Positions 1 to 13,140 of a stretch of 64,000 nt of DNA are shown in pieces. A program made the position numbers and the translations under genes. Under the pieces are notes generated by a model. The model saw only the letters and a list, made by a program, of their open reading frames with translations. It was not told the DNA's origin and did not search any database. Numbering within the stretch: position 1 is the stretch's first letter; each line of letters starts with the position of its first letter. Source of the DNA: Blasia pusilla (taxonomy: Eukaryota; Marchantiophyta; Marchantiopsida; Blasiales); NCBI GenBank assembly GCA_050084515.1, contig CM114272.1:930001-994000 (forward strand), given 5' to 3'.

Positions 1-1454
1 CGCGCCTCGATCATGACGTGTAGAGTGTAGCAGGAGCACTGTACGTATCCTTGACCCTTCAGCGTACCAATCTTTCAATAGCCATCTCCCCATCCCTAGG
101 CAAATCTAGTCCCAACGCAGCACCGTAGCTTCATTCGGAACGATGTAAAACTGAACCCCGCCGCATACTCGACCAGGTACGCTGTGGACTCACTCGCCGT
201 AGTGGCATGGACGTAGAACCCGGTCGCCAATGCGCGAGCCTCAGACCCCATACTATATGGAGTACATTGAATGCAGACGCGCGTGAGAGAAAGAGTCCGT
301 GCTCGCAGTTATAGCCCGTGATTACACTTATCTTCCGCATTACTCCTTCTAGTCTCTCGCCCACTGGATAACGTAAATCTGCCCGGGCATCGAGGATGAG
401 GAAGGACTCCCCGATTCCTGATTAGAAGAATTGTCCGCTCTTGTCACTTGCTCTCTTCAAAAAAAAAAAATCAAAAACCGCCATCAAGTGAGTAGGTGTT
501 GCGCTTCCATGCTACGAGTGTCATGCACTGGGAGGCGGGGTTCGCAGGATCGAATCGCATTTGAACCAGAATGAATTTCCGTATCGTTATCATCACCATG
601 GCGACACGATCGTGCATTTGAACATCACCTCGCTCGGGAACAGGTAAAGATTAAGAACTTCTTCTCTTCTGTACCACCCAGGCACAAAACCGCAATTGGA
701 CTATCACGACTTTGTCAATTCGGTCCACGTTCCCGTCACTCACCGGCCTCGTGAAATGCCTAATTAACGAGGGATATCGAAGCAACGATCCGTAAAGATT
801 CGACGGCCGCCTGCGAAGAAAGAGTATGTTCGCGACGTGTGCTGTACGCGGAATTCTCTACGACATGCGAGAAGGAAAAAAAAAAGAAAAACAATCACCT
901 TCTTGCGCGAGAAATATTTATTATTATTCCGAGATCGCAGAATCGGTTCTAGGGTAGGCTGCGGGCTAGTGATAGGGAGGGAGGGAGGGAGCGGGTGCCA
1001 TCAAACTTGCTAAACAAGGAATTCAGCAGGACATCGAGCAGCAGACACCATGCAGGAATCGGCAGCAGGATCATCGAAGCCGGTGGAACGGAGGCGGCAA
1101 GACTCGAGTAGGAAGGACTCCGTGCATTGATTGTCCACATCTTCACCCACAAGGCATGCCAGTTTTTTTTAGCACCGATGGATCACGGAGACTATCGATT
1201 GACTGCCGATCCCGTACTCATGAAAGTCTTTCGCTCGTTTACTGGCAGAGCTCGAGAATAAACTGCCATTCGATTCTAATGCTTCTCCAGATCTCTCCGC
1301 TGTGTGTTCCCGATCCTGCCTCGTCACTCTAATTCGAATTCCGTCCCAATTCAAAGCTCCCATAACCGCCCCCTCCCCTCCGCCAGCGAACCACATGCAT
1401 CCTCTCCTCTCCTCAGGTCAATTCGTTTCGTTTCGACAGTCACCCGGCAAAATG

Positions 1455-1490
<36 letters not shown>

Positions 1491-1800
1491 ACTCTCAATC
1501 AAAGATCTACAATAATAAAAGAAGAAGAACAGCCGTCCAAGAATCGCGGCATCTCAGCTCATTCCGGATGCAGCGGTGCAGTGCGGTGCGTCAAAATCGC
1601 ATCTCACGCAACTAAATCTCGCAGTTCTAGTAGTTCGGTCGATGCCTTGGGCAGTTGTTTAAAATATGCCATCACGAGAAAACGCAACTCCTTCTTCGCT
1701 TTCCTCCGCATTCTTCCGATCAACCCCAACCGCTTCGAATCACCCTCTCAACCCCAAAAAATTACTATTTCGCAAACACTTTTCCGTTTGGCGGCATAAG
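1..1800. other. GC-balanced island, no recognised gene
   Basis: Mixed composition with a GACA microsatellite and several overlapping frames on both strands. The longest, at 1302-1799, starts at a non-ATG codon and runs through the microsatellite, so I do not call it. Confidence 0.5.
1453..1488. repeat. (GACA)n microsatellite
   Basis: Eight or nine GACA units with one GACG interruption. Confidence 0.85.
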
Positions 1801-3529
1801 AAAATACTTTAAACATCAAGAAAATACTTTAAACTCCTTCTTATATAATAAAAATTTTTAACTTGTGTGGAACATCATTAATTCCTTTAGGAACTAATGA
1901 AAGCTTTAAAACACTTTTTTATTAAAGTTTAAATCACCTTTCATTAAACACTTTTTTATGCCACGGGCACCATACTAGTAGTATGGGTTAGAAAGCTTAA
2001 AACTTGGTCAGAAACAATGGATGAAAATTAATTGGTGCTCTACCAAATCACCCACGTAGACAAGTTCTATATTCACTGAACCAACTGAATGAAGATCACG
2101 AAGTCATGTCATCAAGGGGGTCATTCCACCTATGGCTGATTCGCATGAAAAGGTCATGCACCATTCAATATGTATTAAACAAAACATAAAAAGGCCCCTC
2201 ACATGTGTATGGAATCTGGAAGTATTAATGGAAGAGTGACGAGACACATAAACCTTTGGGAAGGTATCGGCTATGATTTATGCTTTCATGTACTTAGAAT
2301 AAACAATGATTATGAGGGCTAATAGAATATTTTTTCAAGAGAAGGGGGGAAAGAAAAAAAACATATTCTTTCTCTCCATAATACACAATTAATTCGATGC
2401 TCTTACACCGAGTATTATTATTATTCTACGAGAAGCCAGCAAAGTCGTTCTTCTCTAGTTCCATTTGGTTGGCCAAATTCTACTCTAATAATAGCAACTG
2501 AACTCAAATTCTCCCTCCCTAATATATCCCTCTTCGTGAGACCTAGCATAAAATAAAATACATCAAAAAAGGCAAGGGTCTTATTTCTTAAAGACCCATA
2601 GGATATGGAGTTCTTAATATATCTTATGCGGTTAGGGGATTTGCACGAGTCCTCCACATATCATCTTCACGTGACTAAACTGGATCTCCCATGAAGCTCT
2701 TTTATGGGAAGTGGGCCATAGTCTCAAGAGGATGTGTGTGAGTGAACGAAACTCGACAACATGAGGAACGTGGGACTTGGACGTCATGACTCTCCTGGCG
2801 AATCACAAAACTGGATGGCCATAACACAACAATATGAGGGTTGATGAGAATTCCCAAACACCATTTTTTCTTTCTTTACTTAGCAGAAGCGTGATCCACA
2901 CGATTTAATTATGTCAAAGCTGATGTCTATTCGTTTTGATAGAAAGGGGGCGAGGAATGAATTACCATGCTATTGTCGTATCTTAAGGTTTGTTGGTGGA
3001 TAATTTCTATTATGGTTTCTCGTCGGATTATGCATCGAAACCAATGGGTCAACTAAAGGGCTCTCCCTTTTCTACGGATGTTTCATTTTTTACGTAAAAT
3101 GGAAGGATATACGGCAACTTTCTTAAGGAGAAGGTTTGCAAGTGCATTTGTTCCTTTTCCAAGTTTAGTATATTCTTGGTTCATACCTTCATCGCAGTAA
3201 ACAAATGTATGAGATAATTTTAACATTTTAAAAAAAAGTTGCATGTTATGGGAGTGTTTAAGAAAAAAGACACTAAATTATTCAATCATATTAGGTTTCA
3301 ACCCAAAAGGAAAAAGACATCTTCCCTCTTGCCATAAGATCCACGTGACCTTGAGTATAAACTCAATTCCTAAGAGGACATAAGCCACATCCCCTAGTGC
3401 ACTACATAAGAGATGAACTCTTACTTTTCCCTCGATATTGAGAAGGAGCTTGCCTTATCCTCAATGTAAGTTTGCTCGATAGTTCTAAACATGATCTCAA
3501 TCTATTGGGCTATGATAGGAAGTTCCTTC

Positions 3530-3760
3530 TAATTTTCTAGCACTACATTCACTCCCAACATGGCTCATCAACATTAAAAATACATACTTCGCTTACAATA
3601 AAGAGACGTGATGTCAATACTCCAAATACAAAATGTGTGTGAACTTCATATCAATCCCAACCCACTCTTAATGCAAGTTTAATATACCAACATATACCTT
3701 AACTACAATGAATCATGGATGCCTCTCCCTCCTTGATATCTAAAGATGGGCTCGCATATG
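3530..3760. repeat. dispersed repeat, unclassified (copy 1)
   Basis: Shares words such as attcactcccaa, tggctca and catggatgcct with 18055-18285 in the same order over about 230 bases. Class unknown. A 64-codon frame at 3715 lies in it but has no known relatives to my eye. Confidence 0.55.
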
Positions 3761-4657
3761 AGTTTCCTAAAGGATATATCTCCTTGCCCTCAACACCACT
3801 ATCAACATGTGTATGGCGAAGATCGAGAATGGAGGTAGATTATCTTAATGTGACATATGCCAAAAGGTATGACATAGATATACAATGTAGATCTTGTAGG
3901 AAAAAATAGTGATTTTTCTATCCACTATAATCATCATTTTTTATTTTGTGTTGATAAGATTAAGAGTCACCTCCAATTTTTTAGTTAATTAGGACACTAT
4001 ATTATACATGCTGAGAAAAATAAATTTTAGGATAATTGTACATTGATGTTGTATCATTCATATAAACTAGTGTAGAATTGTAGCACATCAGTTGGATCTC
4101 TATCTATTTTAGAATCCCAAAAATCAGTTTTACTCATTTAATTAATTCTCCTATTATTTGAATCACATATGAAATATCTCAAAAAATAAGAACTTGAGAA
4201 TTTCTAAATTTATCCAATATCATGAATATGGATATATGTCATGCAAAAAACTCATTTTATTGAATATTCCAATGAGAATACCAATATTTTTTTCATAAAA
4301 ACACTTTTTTGAAAGTATGATTATATAGGCAAGTTATTTAAAATTAATGGATTTTAAAGAGAATTAGGTTTCAAATTTTTTCATTAATGAAAATGATATT
4401 GCTCTATGTTAGATGCCACTAGTTATCTTAACATGCAATATTGCAAAGAAAATAGTTCAAACCCTCCTCTACAATTTTCTTTATAAAAAGTACAATTTTT
4501 TTACCAAAAGAGTAATACTTGCATTTATTTATTTTTATTCATTTATAGGTATTACTTCTTTCTTATTATTATTATTGGTGAAACAAGAGGTAATAGTAAG
4601 ATTTTATGGCCTCGTCTTGCAATCCATCTTAAAATGCTTCTCTTCATTTATGATTAG

Positions 4658-5036
4658 CAAGAATGCACATGCACAAAGTCCATGTCCATGAGGGCTCGGG
4701 TACCCGTGGCTTGTCTTTGCTCAGCGCCCCCCCCAGCGCTGCGCCCAATATAGACCCATACTCGGCTAGCCCACACCCAATCTAGGAAACCATCGCCTAT
4801 TTTGTAGCTTGCATGGGCTTGTGGCAGGCCCGGGACTAAGCCCGCAAGGAGGATTAAGCCCTTATCCAAACCTTAAGCCTGCCCTATGTGGGCTTGGCCG
4901 CAGGCCTAATCCTACCCGCCTCTCTTAATCTAAGTATGCACCCGTTCCTGCGTCGCGAGCTCGTGTGGGCCAGCGGGGTACAGAAAAAAACCCGGCCGGA
5001 GCATGTTTGTGGACATGTCATTTGTGTGCACCCTTG
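4658..5036 (+). mobile_element. hAT-like MITE, family B-like
   Basis: Left end caagaatgcac and right end gtgcacccttg are imperfect inverted repeats. They enclose ggacatgtca and a GC-rich centre with a gggtacccg word, as in the copies near 20.2 and 26.3 kb. No clear target duplication. Confidence 0.5.
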
Positions 5037-7700
5037 ACTCATTACCTATTATCAAAAGTGCATATCTAAGGACTTCTCTAAATAATATTTCAATCAGAAT
5101 AAATAATTTTACTAAATACAAAGAGTTGCCCATTTATTTAGAAGTCAATCATCTTGTTGTCCATTTATCAACTATCATCTATATTCTTAAGGTGAATTTT
5201 TCTTTCATAGCTTATTTAACATGCGAGTAAGTATTGTGTGGATTTTTCTTTCTAAAATAGAGACTAGGATAGAGGTTTTTCCAAACAAAAAATATGAGTC
5301 TATTTGATTTGTAATAAATTTGTAATTTTTTTAAACTAGTCTTATGGTTTAAGCCTATCATTGGATTTTCTGATTATAATCAAGTTAGTTTAATCCATGG
5401 GTTTCACGATAGATAAAATAATGAATTACTTCTTGTTCTATTTTGAATGTCATCGATTTTAGGATAGATCGACCAGATCTATTATAGCGCCTTCAAGGAA
5501 AGTGGAGGATAGACTCAAAAGGTCGAAAATGACGTGTTGAGGCCACGGGTAACCTGAGAGTGTAGGTTTCCCCTTCGTTTCCAATTATTTGGAGCCATAT
5601 AGAGAAACTTACTATTTTTGGTAAGTTACTGTTTTGAGTAAAGTTGACTTTATATTTTGGGAAGTTGCCCTTAACCTCATACAATAGGTTAAAAGCCAAA
5701 GAGGTCACCTACGAGCATAGGTTATCGTGGAGAGAGCTTGGGAGAGGGAAGGGGGCATACCCAAGAAGAAAGAGCTTTGGAACTCAATCTCTCTTTGTTG
5801 AACCTCTTGGCATGAGGCGGCGGAGCTATGGTCCTCCTTGCCTTGTGTGTAACCCAAGCCTCTCATTAGGAGAGTGGGTTTGGTTTAACGTGAGAGAGAG
5901 ATGGAGATTCTGCACCTTGTGAGACACATTGAGAGATTTCATTGATTAAAAAAGATAAAATGAGAGATTGAGAGCTCGCTGTGTTTGCACGTCGAGGATC
6001 ATATTCGCTATTTCAGCGGCTCATGGGAGTGCTCACGGGAGCAAGAGCTGCTCAATTTTGCTGTTTGTTTGCAGTTCTTTTGTACATGAGAGTGGTGCGC
6101 GGAAGTGCTGCCAAATTTTAGGTAGGATTGAGTTTGGGGAGGGGGTGCTCTCAAGAGCAACGTGTAGCTTGCTGGTTGGTGTTGTGACAGGTTTGCAATT
6201 GTTTGTGGGAGAAATCAGCGCATAAGGGTTTCTAAAATTTTTGTAGGAGTGGAGGACGCAAGTTGCACGACGGTTGCTGCCAGTTTTTGCTAGAAGGTTG
6301 AATGAAGAAACCCATTGACAATGTCGTGTATGGAGAAGTTGCGCACACTGTTAAAGAAATGGTGCGCGAGAGCAATTTTTAGCACAAAGTTGTGGCTGAT
6401 CTCGCAAGCTACCATAGCCATCGTGTGAGTGAAAATTTAATTTCTTTAGTAACTCCTTGTGTTCATGAAGCGTACAAAAAATGAAAATTCCTTTTCACCT
6501 TTTATTGGATGGGACAAGGAAAAATTTTACTTGACGGTGAAGTTGAGTGAAAGAGTATTCTTAAGAGAGTTCATCTCCATGTGGAGGAAGGTAGTGGAGC
6601 AAGCCTCAAAATTTGGATGGAAATAGGGTGTTTTTTTTTAATCGTGTTGTAAGGGGGAATTTTAGTTCAAACCAAAAATAATAGGGAGGGAGGGGATCCA
6701 CATGGTGGCAGCCTAGTCGCACCAAGGCCGCCAATTAAGGCCAACCAAATTGCCTTGTTGTGCCTAACAATGTATGTAGGATAGACGCCCGAGTCCTCGC
6801 TTTGTCCATTTCCCTATTAACGCCATGCTTTGCCGCCTCAATTGGAAATATTTTGGAACTCAATCGTCTCGATGTGTGTTTGTGTGTGTCTTTGGTGACA
6901 TCAATGTATGCTATATAGCGATATGTATGCACACGACACGAATCCGAGCATGCAAGGGATTATAGCACAATGGAGAATGCCCCCATTAGGTAAGTAGGTC
7001 CCAACTTCAAGTTCGCCATGAGCATGGAGTTTTGTTGAAGTCCTCCTCATTGTCTAACTCATCCTCTCATCCTTTTCAAGTAACCCAAGGATCAATACGA
7101 GTGAGGGTCTTAGGTGCCCATAGGAATACAAAGACTACATCCCATAGGCGCACTATCCTCACGACCCATGGCCATCGCAAAATTTCTTATGCCCAAAAGA
7201 TTTGGGTGCAAGAAGTGCCCGGTGTCCTACCGACCCTATTTGTTGGAAAATCTGATTCTTCCAAGGGTGTATGATGTGTTGTCCAATGGTAAAACAATGA
7301 ACTATATTATCCTCTTGGAAAATGGGGTCCATCCATGCAATAGGGATGTCAAAGATTAGGCTATGCAAAATTGTCAGGATGAAGGTTTCCGACTCGGGAC
7401 GAGCCTTGGTTTTCTTCCGAAAAAAGAGGGGGGATCCAAAGCCGTATTAAGGGATCCAGAGGTACATCATAACCACACACCCATGTATTTATAATTAGCA
7501 ATTGGAGAGGAACGGAAAATTTGTAATCTCCCGGGAATACCAAAATGGAAAACTCATAAGCCCGTTTTGGAGCCGGGAAAAGACGGGTGGGTCATTCCGG
7601 GTGACCAAGAATAGGAGGATCTTTGACACCCCTAATATGACCATAAGAGTTGACGAAAGTGGGAAGACAGGTGGTTGTATGTCGACATAGCTTTCCACAC

Positions 7701-8560
7701 ACCCAAACATCTTCTTAATTTATTCTTTTATTTGAATGTAACGGGGACACATTTAAATAGATGACCGGCAAGATTTTCTCGGATATATATTCGTCCCTCC
7801 TTGCGAAACAAGTACCTCCCAAAACTTCTCTCCGGTCCCGGTAAGTCTCCCGAAACCTTCTCCGGTTAACGGCATCTACGTATTTCTTTCTTTCTCGAAC
7901 ACACGCCCTGCCCGTCATTGGACGCACTTCCACCAGGCTGGATGTGGGTCCGTAAGAACTCCCGCGCTCCGCCGCACGGACCCGGATGCGGCAACGCACG
8001 CACGGACGGACGGACGGAAGAGAAGGGAAGGGGACGGACGGACAGAAGAGAAGAGAAGGGAACGGAACGGAACGGACGGAGCAGACGTGGACGTATTAAT
8101 GTGGCATCCGAGTTCAAATTACTTGACGACCACTGAGACCGTGGAGGGGCACGTGAAGAGAGCGTACATATGACAAGGGGCCGGTCTAACTTTCCCTAAC
8201 CATAGGTCAGGACCGAGTTTCGCTGACTCACTCGCGCGCTCTTGTCCCGCGCGCGATGCCGCGCGGCAGGACTCAGGAGGAGGAGGAGGAGCGGCAGCGC
8301 GGGCGATGCGATGCGATGCGGCGTCCGACGTCTGCTCGTTCCCCTTGCGCTTTCAGTTCAGTTCTAGGGCTTGGGTGCATGCCTAACGTGCTCTGGCGAC
8401 CTATTCGGTTTCAGCCAATGGACAACGAGCGGCGGCAGACGGACCCGTGCCTTTGGAAGGGAGATGCCATTCTTAGAAGCCCCTTTTTTTCTTTTTTTTT
8501 ATTATAGTAGTAATATTAGGGCCACTGAATTCTCTGGCCATGCCAGACGGTGACATAAGA
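7701..8560. other. GC-rich island, no recognised gene
   Basis: Contains acgg tandem words (about 7999-8090) and GAGGAG and GCGATGCGATG repeats. The open frames are repeat-driven. Confidence 0.5.
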
Positions 8561-9658
8561 AATCCCCCGTTTTGGTCGTATGTTTCCTTGTTACGGTACA
8601 AGGTTCTCAGTTAATTGTATCCACAAATTTTCAAAAACAACTTCAACCCAAATATTAACGTGTGCGCTGGGGGAATTGGGGAGGAAAATTGATTATTATA
8701 TTCGCGTGGGAAGGACATTTGGATAAGTTAGATAGTGAGAGAAAAACATATATAAACCCTTACTTTTATATATATATAGGTATGTCGTAAGGAGTAGATG
8801 GTGCCTAGGTTAGATAGCGAGAGAAAAAAATAAGGAGTGTATGTATAGGCCATAACAAGTAGATGGTGCTTGGAAGTAAAATTTTGAATTACCCATCCTC
8901 GATATAGAATTGAATTCCATATCAAAAGAAAGTGATCTTAAAATGAAGAGACGATCTCCAATAATAATATAAATTATATGACCCATTGAGAAGAGGGGGC
9001 ACACCCTATCCACGTGTGGGAGTACACCCAGATAGCTTAGATGATGAAGAAAAAAAGGGTAGTGCTTGTAAGGGTAGTAGTATCCATTCAACTTCCTCAC
9101 GTTTATTAAAGCTCGGTATATTTCAGATCCACAAGCGAGAAAAGGAGGGAGTTGCGCTTTGCATTTTGTATTAAGTTGGAAAAGGGATTGGATCCCCCAT
9201 ACATTGGCCATTGCTCCATATGGTATCACACATCCTATTTTCTTAGCAAAAATTGGAGAAATGATTTTTTTTTGAGTATTGCAAAACGGATATAATAGGG
9301 TTAATCAATAGGAGCCCACTACAATTATGGGTCATTCCATTTTCACCTGCTTAGATATGAATTTTTTTCAAATGGGGATTTAGTATTGATGTCATCATGA
9401 TCTTACTTTCTTTTGGAGGATACCCAATTCTTTTAAAAAAAATTTATTATCAGAAGTCCACATGAGTGAATTGGATTACGGATCATTGCATGGTTGGACT
9501 TCTTCCCCACTTGGGAGAAGCTAGTTGGCTTAATACCCTCACTTTGAGTGTCATTTTATCATGGACATTAAATTCCTTGTTAAAAAAAAAAGAGTAATGG
9601 GCGTAGTAGAAGGGAGATTTCGGTCTCTTAGGCCCTCACATATAATACTAGTATAGGA

Positions 9659-9809
9659 CTAGTGAAGGACTAACCATGCGGCACAAAAATTTCAAATTTT
9701 CTTTCTTGTTGCCCATAGTATGGGAAACATTTTCTTGCTGCCCACTTGTCACGTGTCAAGCATACATATGTTTATAAATCAAGAAGGAATTCTCCAATAA
9801 TAATATAGC
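9659..9809 (-). mobile_element. non-autonomous Helitron (copy 1)
   Basis: Starts A|CTAG near 9658, shares the same tttcttgctgcc core and the atcaagaagg...ctccaataataatatag end as the 22.8 kb copy. The hairpin is decayed and the terminal TC dinucleotide is mutated. Confidence 0.55.
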
Positions 9810-10384
9810 ATATGACAAATCTCAAGTTGAGGCACCAAAGGAAATTTTCAATCTTCCCACATGAAAATCTTATCATCATGAAGCAAATGGATGTATGTAA
9901 GTTGAGTAATTGCACAAGCATTTGGTCAAAGGAAAAAAAATCATTATTTTAGATCATATAAATTCCTTGTAAATAGAAACCTAAATATGTGTGTCATGTG
10001 ATGCAGTTTACTCACCACATAAGACCTCGCGATATATGTCAAGAAAAGAATTTACAACTCCCAACTTGAGAGCCTTGTGGTTAGGACATATCAAGTAGAG
10101 AAATTAAATTCTCCCTTAGAAGGAAAATTCTAGTAAAATATATTTAGTCATGAAATATTAATTTCTGAATAATTTTAATTTAGTATACTAAATTAAGCTC
10201 AAAGGACATACATATGGTCACTTTTTTTTAATAATGAAGAATAGGTTACCTCCTTAACGTACTTAATATGGGGTCCTTATATCAATAGTTAGCGGGGAAA
10301 GTCGTTACATAGAACCAATTTTTTTTTGGTTTTTGTTGATATCATTATATTTTTTTGTGAGGTTAGGTCTCATAGGTTCCCCTT

Positions 10385-10745
10385 TATCTATGGTCGTTTC
10401 AACGAAATGTGAGATTCACGAGAGGCGAGATTTTCTTCGCATATTGTGAAGAAGGGGATAAGAGGATAGCCATTGATATATGATGTTCTGCAAAATATTC
10501 TATTTCACATTTTTAGATAGAACAACTTTCATGTGTAGAGAGAGCTAAACTAATCCATGGGAGACTCCCTCTTCCGAACGGATCTATATATCACTTGGGA
10601 GGTTGATGCGGTGATGTTCGACATAGTAGTTGAAAAGGATATGCATGAATTAAAGCATGTACATATGGTATGCAAGGGAGATGGCTATATCGAAGAGGCG
10701 GAGGAAATTATTATTTTTAAATCAAATTTAAGGACGTCTTCATAA
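10385..10745 (+). pseudogene. LINE-like retroelement C-terminal region (copy C, AT-rich decayed)
   Basis: The plus strand can be followed residue by residue against copy A: FAYCEEGDKRIAI matches LARCPVGGERIAI, and MGDSLFRTDLYITWE matches MRDSLIRADLYMTRE. Stops and a 4-base insertion near 10474 break it. Bases have drifted strongly to A/T, so this looks like an old copy. Confidence 0.55.
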
Positions 10746-11268
10746 AAGATGTCCAATTAACTAATTGCATCAAATGGGACTATTGTGCTCTTATGCTATA
10801 GATAAAGGGTCTCCATCACTTTGCAAGACTCCCAAACCAACGGGCTTCTCAGGTGGCCTTGGACCTTGGGAGACATCACTCCTAGAGGCCCCCTAGTTGG
10901 CAGTCACGTTTCTTTTATACCACTTATATTATTTCCCACGCTGGTGATGTTATGCTTGAAGGGTTGTTCTTTTTCTTCTCTCTCCACGCATTGAATAGAG
11001 AACCCATTCTTTTCTTACTCCCAATCATTCTTCCATCCATTTTTTCACCAATAATATTATATTTTCCTTTAATGGACCCCTTTTCTCCTCTTGGAGAGAA
11101 ATATGGGGAGAAGCTCATGAAAGGGGGGATCGAGATAGGGCCAAAATGAAAGGAGAGTAGGGAGTCACTAGGAATCGCAGCATTCTTGCCCCTCTTTTAT
11201 TTCCTCTCATTCAGCTGACAATATTCTCTCTTCTTGCTCATCCTTGGAGAAGAAGAAGAGAGGGAGAC

Positions 11269-11430
11269 GGAGAAGTGCTAGCTTTCTAAGACGATGGAGT
11301 CGCTGCCATGATTTGGGAGAAGCTGCACGGAGTTTGGAGAAGAAGAGGGGGGGGGGAGACTGGAGAAGTGCTAGCTTTCTAAGACGATGGAGTCGCTGCC
11401 ATGTTTTGGGAGAAGCTTCACGGAGTTGGA
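11269..11430. repeat. 93-bp tandem duplication
   Basis: ggagaagtgctagctttctaagacgatggagtcgctgccatg occurs at 11269 and again at 11362, followed in both by ttgggagaagct. The open frame across it repeats a SASFLRRWSRCH peptide, but I do not recognise a protein. Confidence 0.85.
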
Positions 11431-11587
11431 GTGGAGACGCTTGGGGGAGATGTGAGCGTGGAAGATGAGGGTAGGAGTCGAGCTTTTCATAAAGAGTCCA
11501 CTTTTGAGCTCCTTCGCGAATGGCGACTATGGGCAGGAATCATGGGATGTGGGGACACGTTATTGCAAGCGCGCATCAATGTTTCGA

Positions 11588-11601
11588 CTCCTCCTCTTCT
11601 T

Positions 11602-11632
<31 letters not shown>
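11588..11632. repeat. (TCC/TTC)n triplet repeat
   Basis: A run of tcc and ttc triplets giving poly-Ser or poly-Pro in false frames. Confidence 0.85.
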
Positions 11633-11633
<1 letters not shown>

Positions 11634-11821
11634 CGTAAACGGTTTCTGAAAAAAGAGAATCTCTCAGGCCTCTTTTTTTCCTCATCAGTTATTGAAATAA
11701 ACCTGAGGATTCAAATCGTGCTACGCGTGCCGTTCACAAATCATGAATAAGAAGAACCCCGTGATCCGTTTCTCTCTACCCACACTTTCAAAGTTGGAAC
11801 CTTTCCCTTTCCCTTTTTTCT

Positions 11822-11852
11822 TTCCCCTCTCCCTCTCCCTCTCCCTCTCCCG
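11822..11852. repeat. (CTCCCT)n repeat
   Basis: Short hexamer array of ctccct units. Confidence 0.8.
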
Positions 11853-12092
11853 CCCAACCCGACGGGACGCATACCAAAATGAAGTCGACAGCTCCCTCCC
11901 ATCGAGTTTGTTTGCAGAGGGCACGCGCTAGCTAGCTATGATCTATCAACTCTAGTCGCCCTACAGGCTAAAACCTAAAACTTGGCCCTCCGGAATCCGC
12001 AGCCGCGAGGTTCGGACTCCGGAGGCGGGGAAGTGACAGTCCCCCGAGAGGCTGCAGCACGATGCAGTCAAATCAAATGAAGAAACAACAAA

Positions 12093-12420
12093 GATGCACT
12101 TCGATAAAAACGAGGGATGGAAAACCCATCGGAAGTACAAAAGAGGGGGACTCAAAGAGTCAAAACCTGAAGGCCACAACAGGACCAGAAAAGGAAGAAG
12201 GGGGCATTCCCCCCCCTAACGACGAAACTCACCAACAGCAGAGATAATATCAACAACAACAAGAGAGCTATAACTACTACTAAGTGGGCCTCTAACGCCG
12301 GCGTCTCCCACAGCCTGAGCCCGCCACAAAATCCCATTAGCCTGGGCACGCTGCAACGCTATGGAGACCCGCCGCCTACAATGAAGAAACATGATCTGGA
12401 AGACTTGAAACCATCAATCA
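12093..12420 (-). pseudogene. LINE-like retroelement 3' end (copy B)
   Basis: Bases 12093-12367 are nearly identical to 37951-38226 and lie in the same orientation. On the minus strand an intact frame reads RRRVSIALQRAQANGIL, then RAQAVGDAGVRG, and ends in TAG. A 5'-truncated copy sharing only the 3' end is typical of LINE insertion. Upstream of 12420 the similarity to copy A is lost. Confidence 0.6.
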
Positions 12421-12690
12421 TGGGACGCTCGTCATTCATTTCATGTCAGCTCGAAAGTGATCGCGGGCTGCAGTACGACAGCACGCACTATTACGAAAGG
12501 AAAACCATGGGTTGGTCGTACACATGTGGTTTGTCATAAGCTGGACCCCAACGTAGGACGGTTAGACGGAGATTCTCTTCTCATCCTAGAGGGCGAGCAA
12601 GTAGGCTGGGGTTTGGCACATGGTGACTGGCCGCAGCAGGTTCATAGCAGGCAGGCGCAGGAGGAAGTATCCCGTATGTAATGAATAGAC

Positions 12691-13140
12691 GGAGAGCATC
12701 AAAACAAAGGCCGACGTCATGGGAGTCATAAGAGGGCAGTACCGCTCTCTACAACTTGCGCTCTCGGCTTTGCCGTGGGAGGAAATGCTGGAGATATTGA
12801 TGAGGCCGCTGACAAGAGCATGTGGATCGTGTCAAATGAGGGAATTTACCGTGCAGTTGTCAGCGAGCACGGACACAACCCTTACGACCATCGATCGGAA
12901 CAGATGCGCGTATCCTGACACACGGCAACGCTGAGGAGAAATTTCGATGCAATTTGAGGAGCCCCAAATATACTCCAGTCAGGAGCTATAGAGTGTATAT
13001 AGAGAGGCTCATACACGCCTGATGGAGCTACTGCTGCCGCATATCTCCTTAGGGGAGATGAATTTTGCAGCCGTGGCCTTTACTGCGACGACGAAGGCGA
13101 GCGTGTTAGTCAGGTGAAAGACGGCCTCTGCACAAACTAA
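12691..13140 (+). pseudogene. possible decayed coding stretch of unknown function
   Basis: One frame gives protein-like sequence over 150 codons, including AGDIDEAADKSMWIVSNEG and RAVVSEHGHNPYDHRSEQ, and later GDEFCSRGLYCDDEGER. It is broken by stops at 12916, 12955 and 13000. I do not recognise the family. Other frames here also read fairly well, which is common in GC-rich DNA, so this may be chance. Confidence 0.2.

Larger units (their letters stand above)
1801..7700. other. AT-rich intergenic DNA with decayed repeats
   Basis: Holds the dispersed repeat at 3.5 kb and a hAT-like MITE at 4.7 kb. Near 1965-1976 gccacgggcaccatactagt resembles a Helitron 3' end. The 5.7-6.25 kb stretch is richer in G and has open frames but no known motif. 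Confidence 0.5.
8561..11200. other. AT-rich DNA with Helitron and LINE remnants
   Basis: Apart from the Helitron at 9.7 kb and LINE copy C at 10.4 kb, there is a ccaataataatata word near 8957 like the Helitron terminus. Nothing else recognised. Confidence 0.45.

Noticed and set aside
1302-1799. 165-codon open frame
   Set aside because: Starts at a non-ATG codon and runs through a GACA microsatellite. No family resemblance.
6480-6640. Possible LINE fragment (LLDGTRKNFT-like reading)
   Set aside because: Too short and broken to separate from chance.
12152-12349. 65-codon minus frame identical to one at 38010-38207, looking like a membrane peptide
   Set aside because: Both are wrong-frame readings of the shared LINE 3' end. 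The frame with LQRAQANGIL is the meaningful one.
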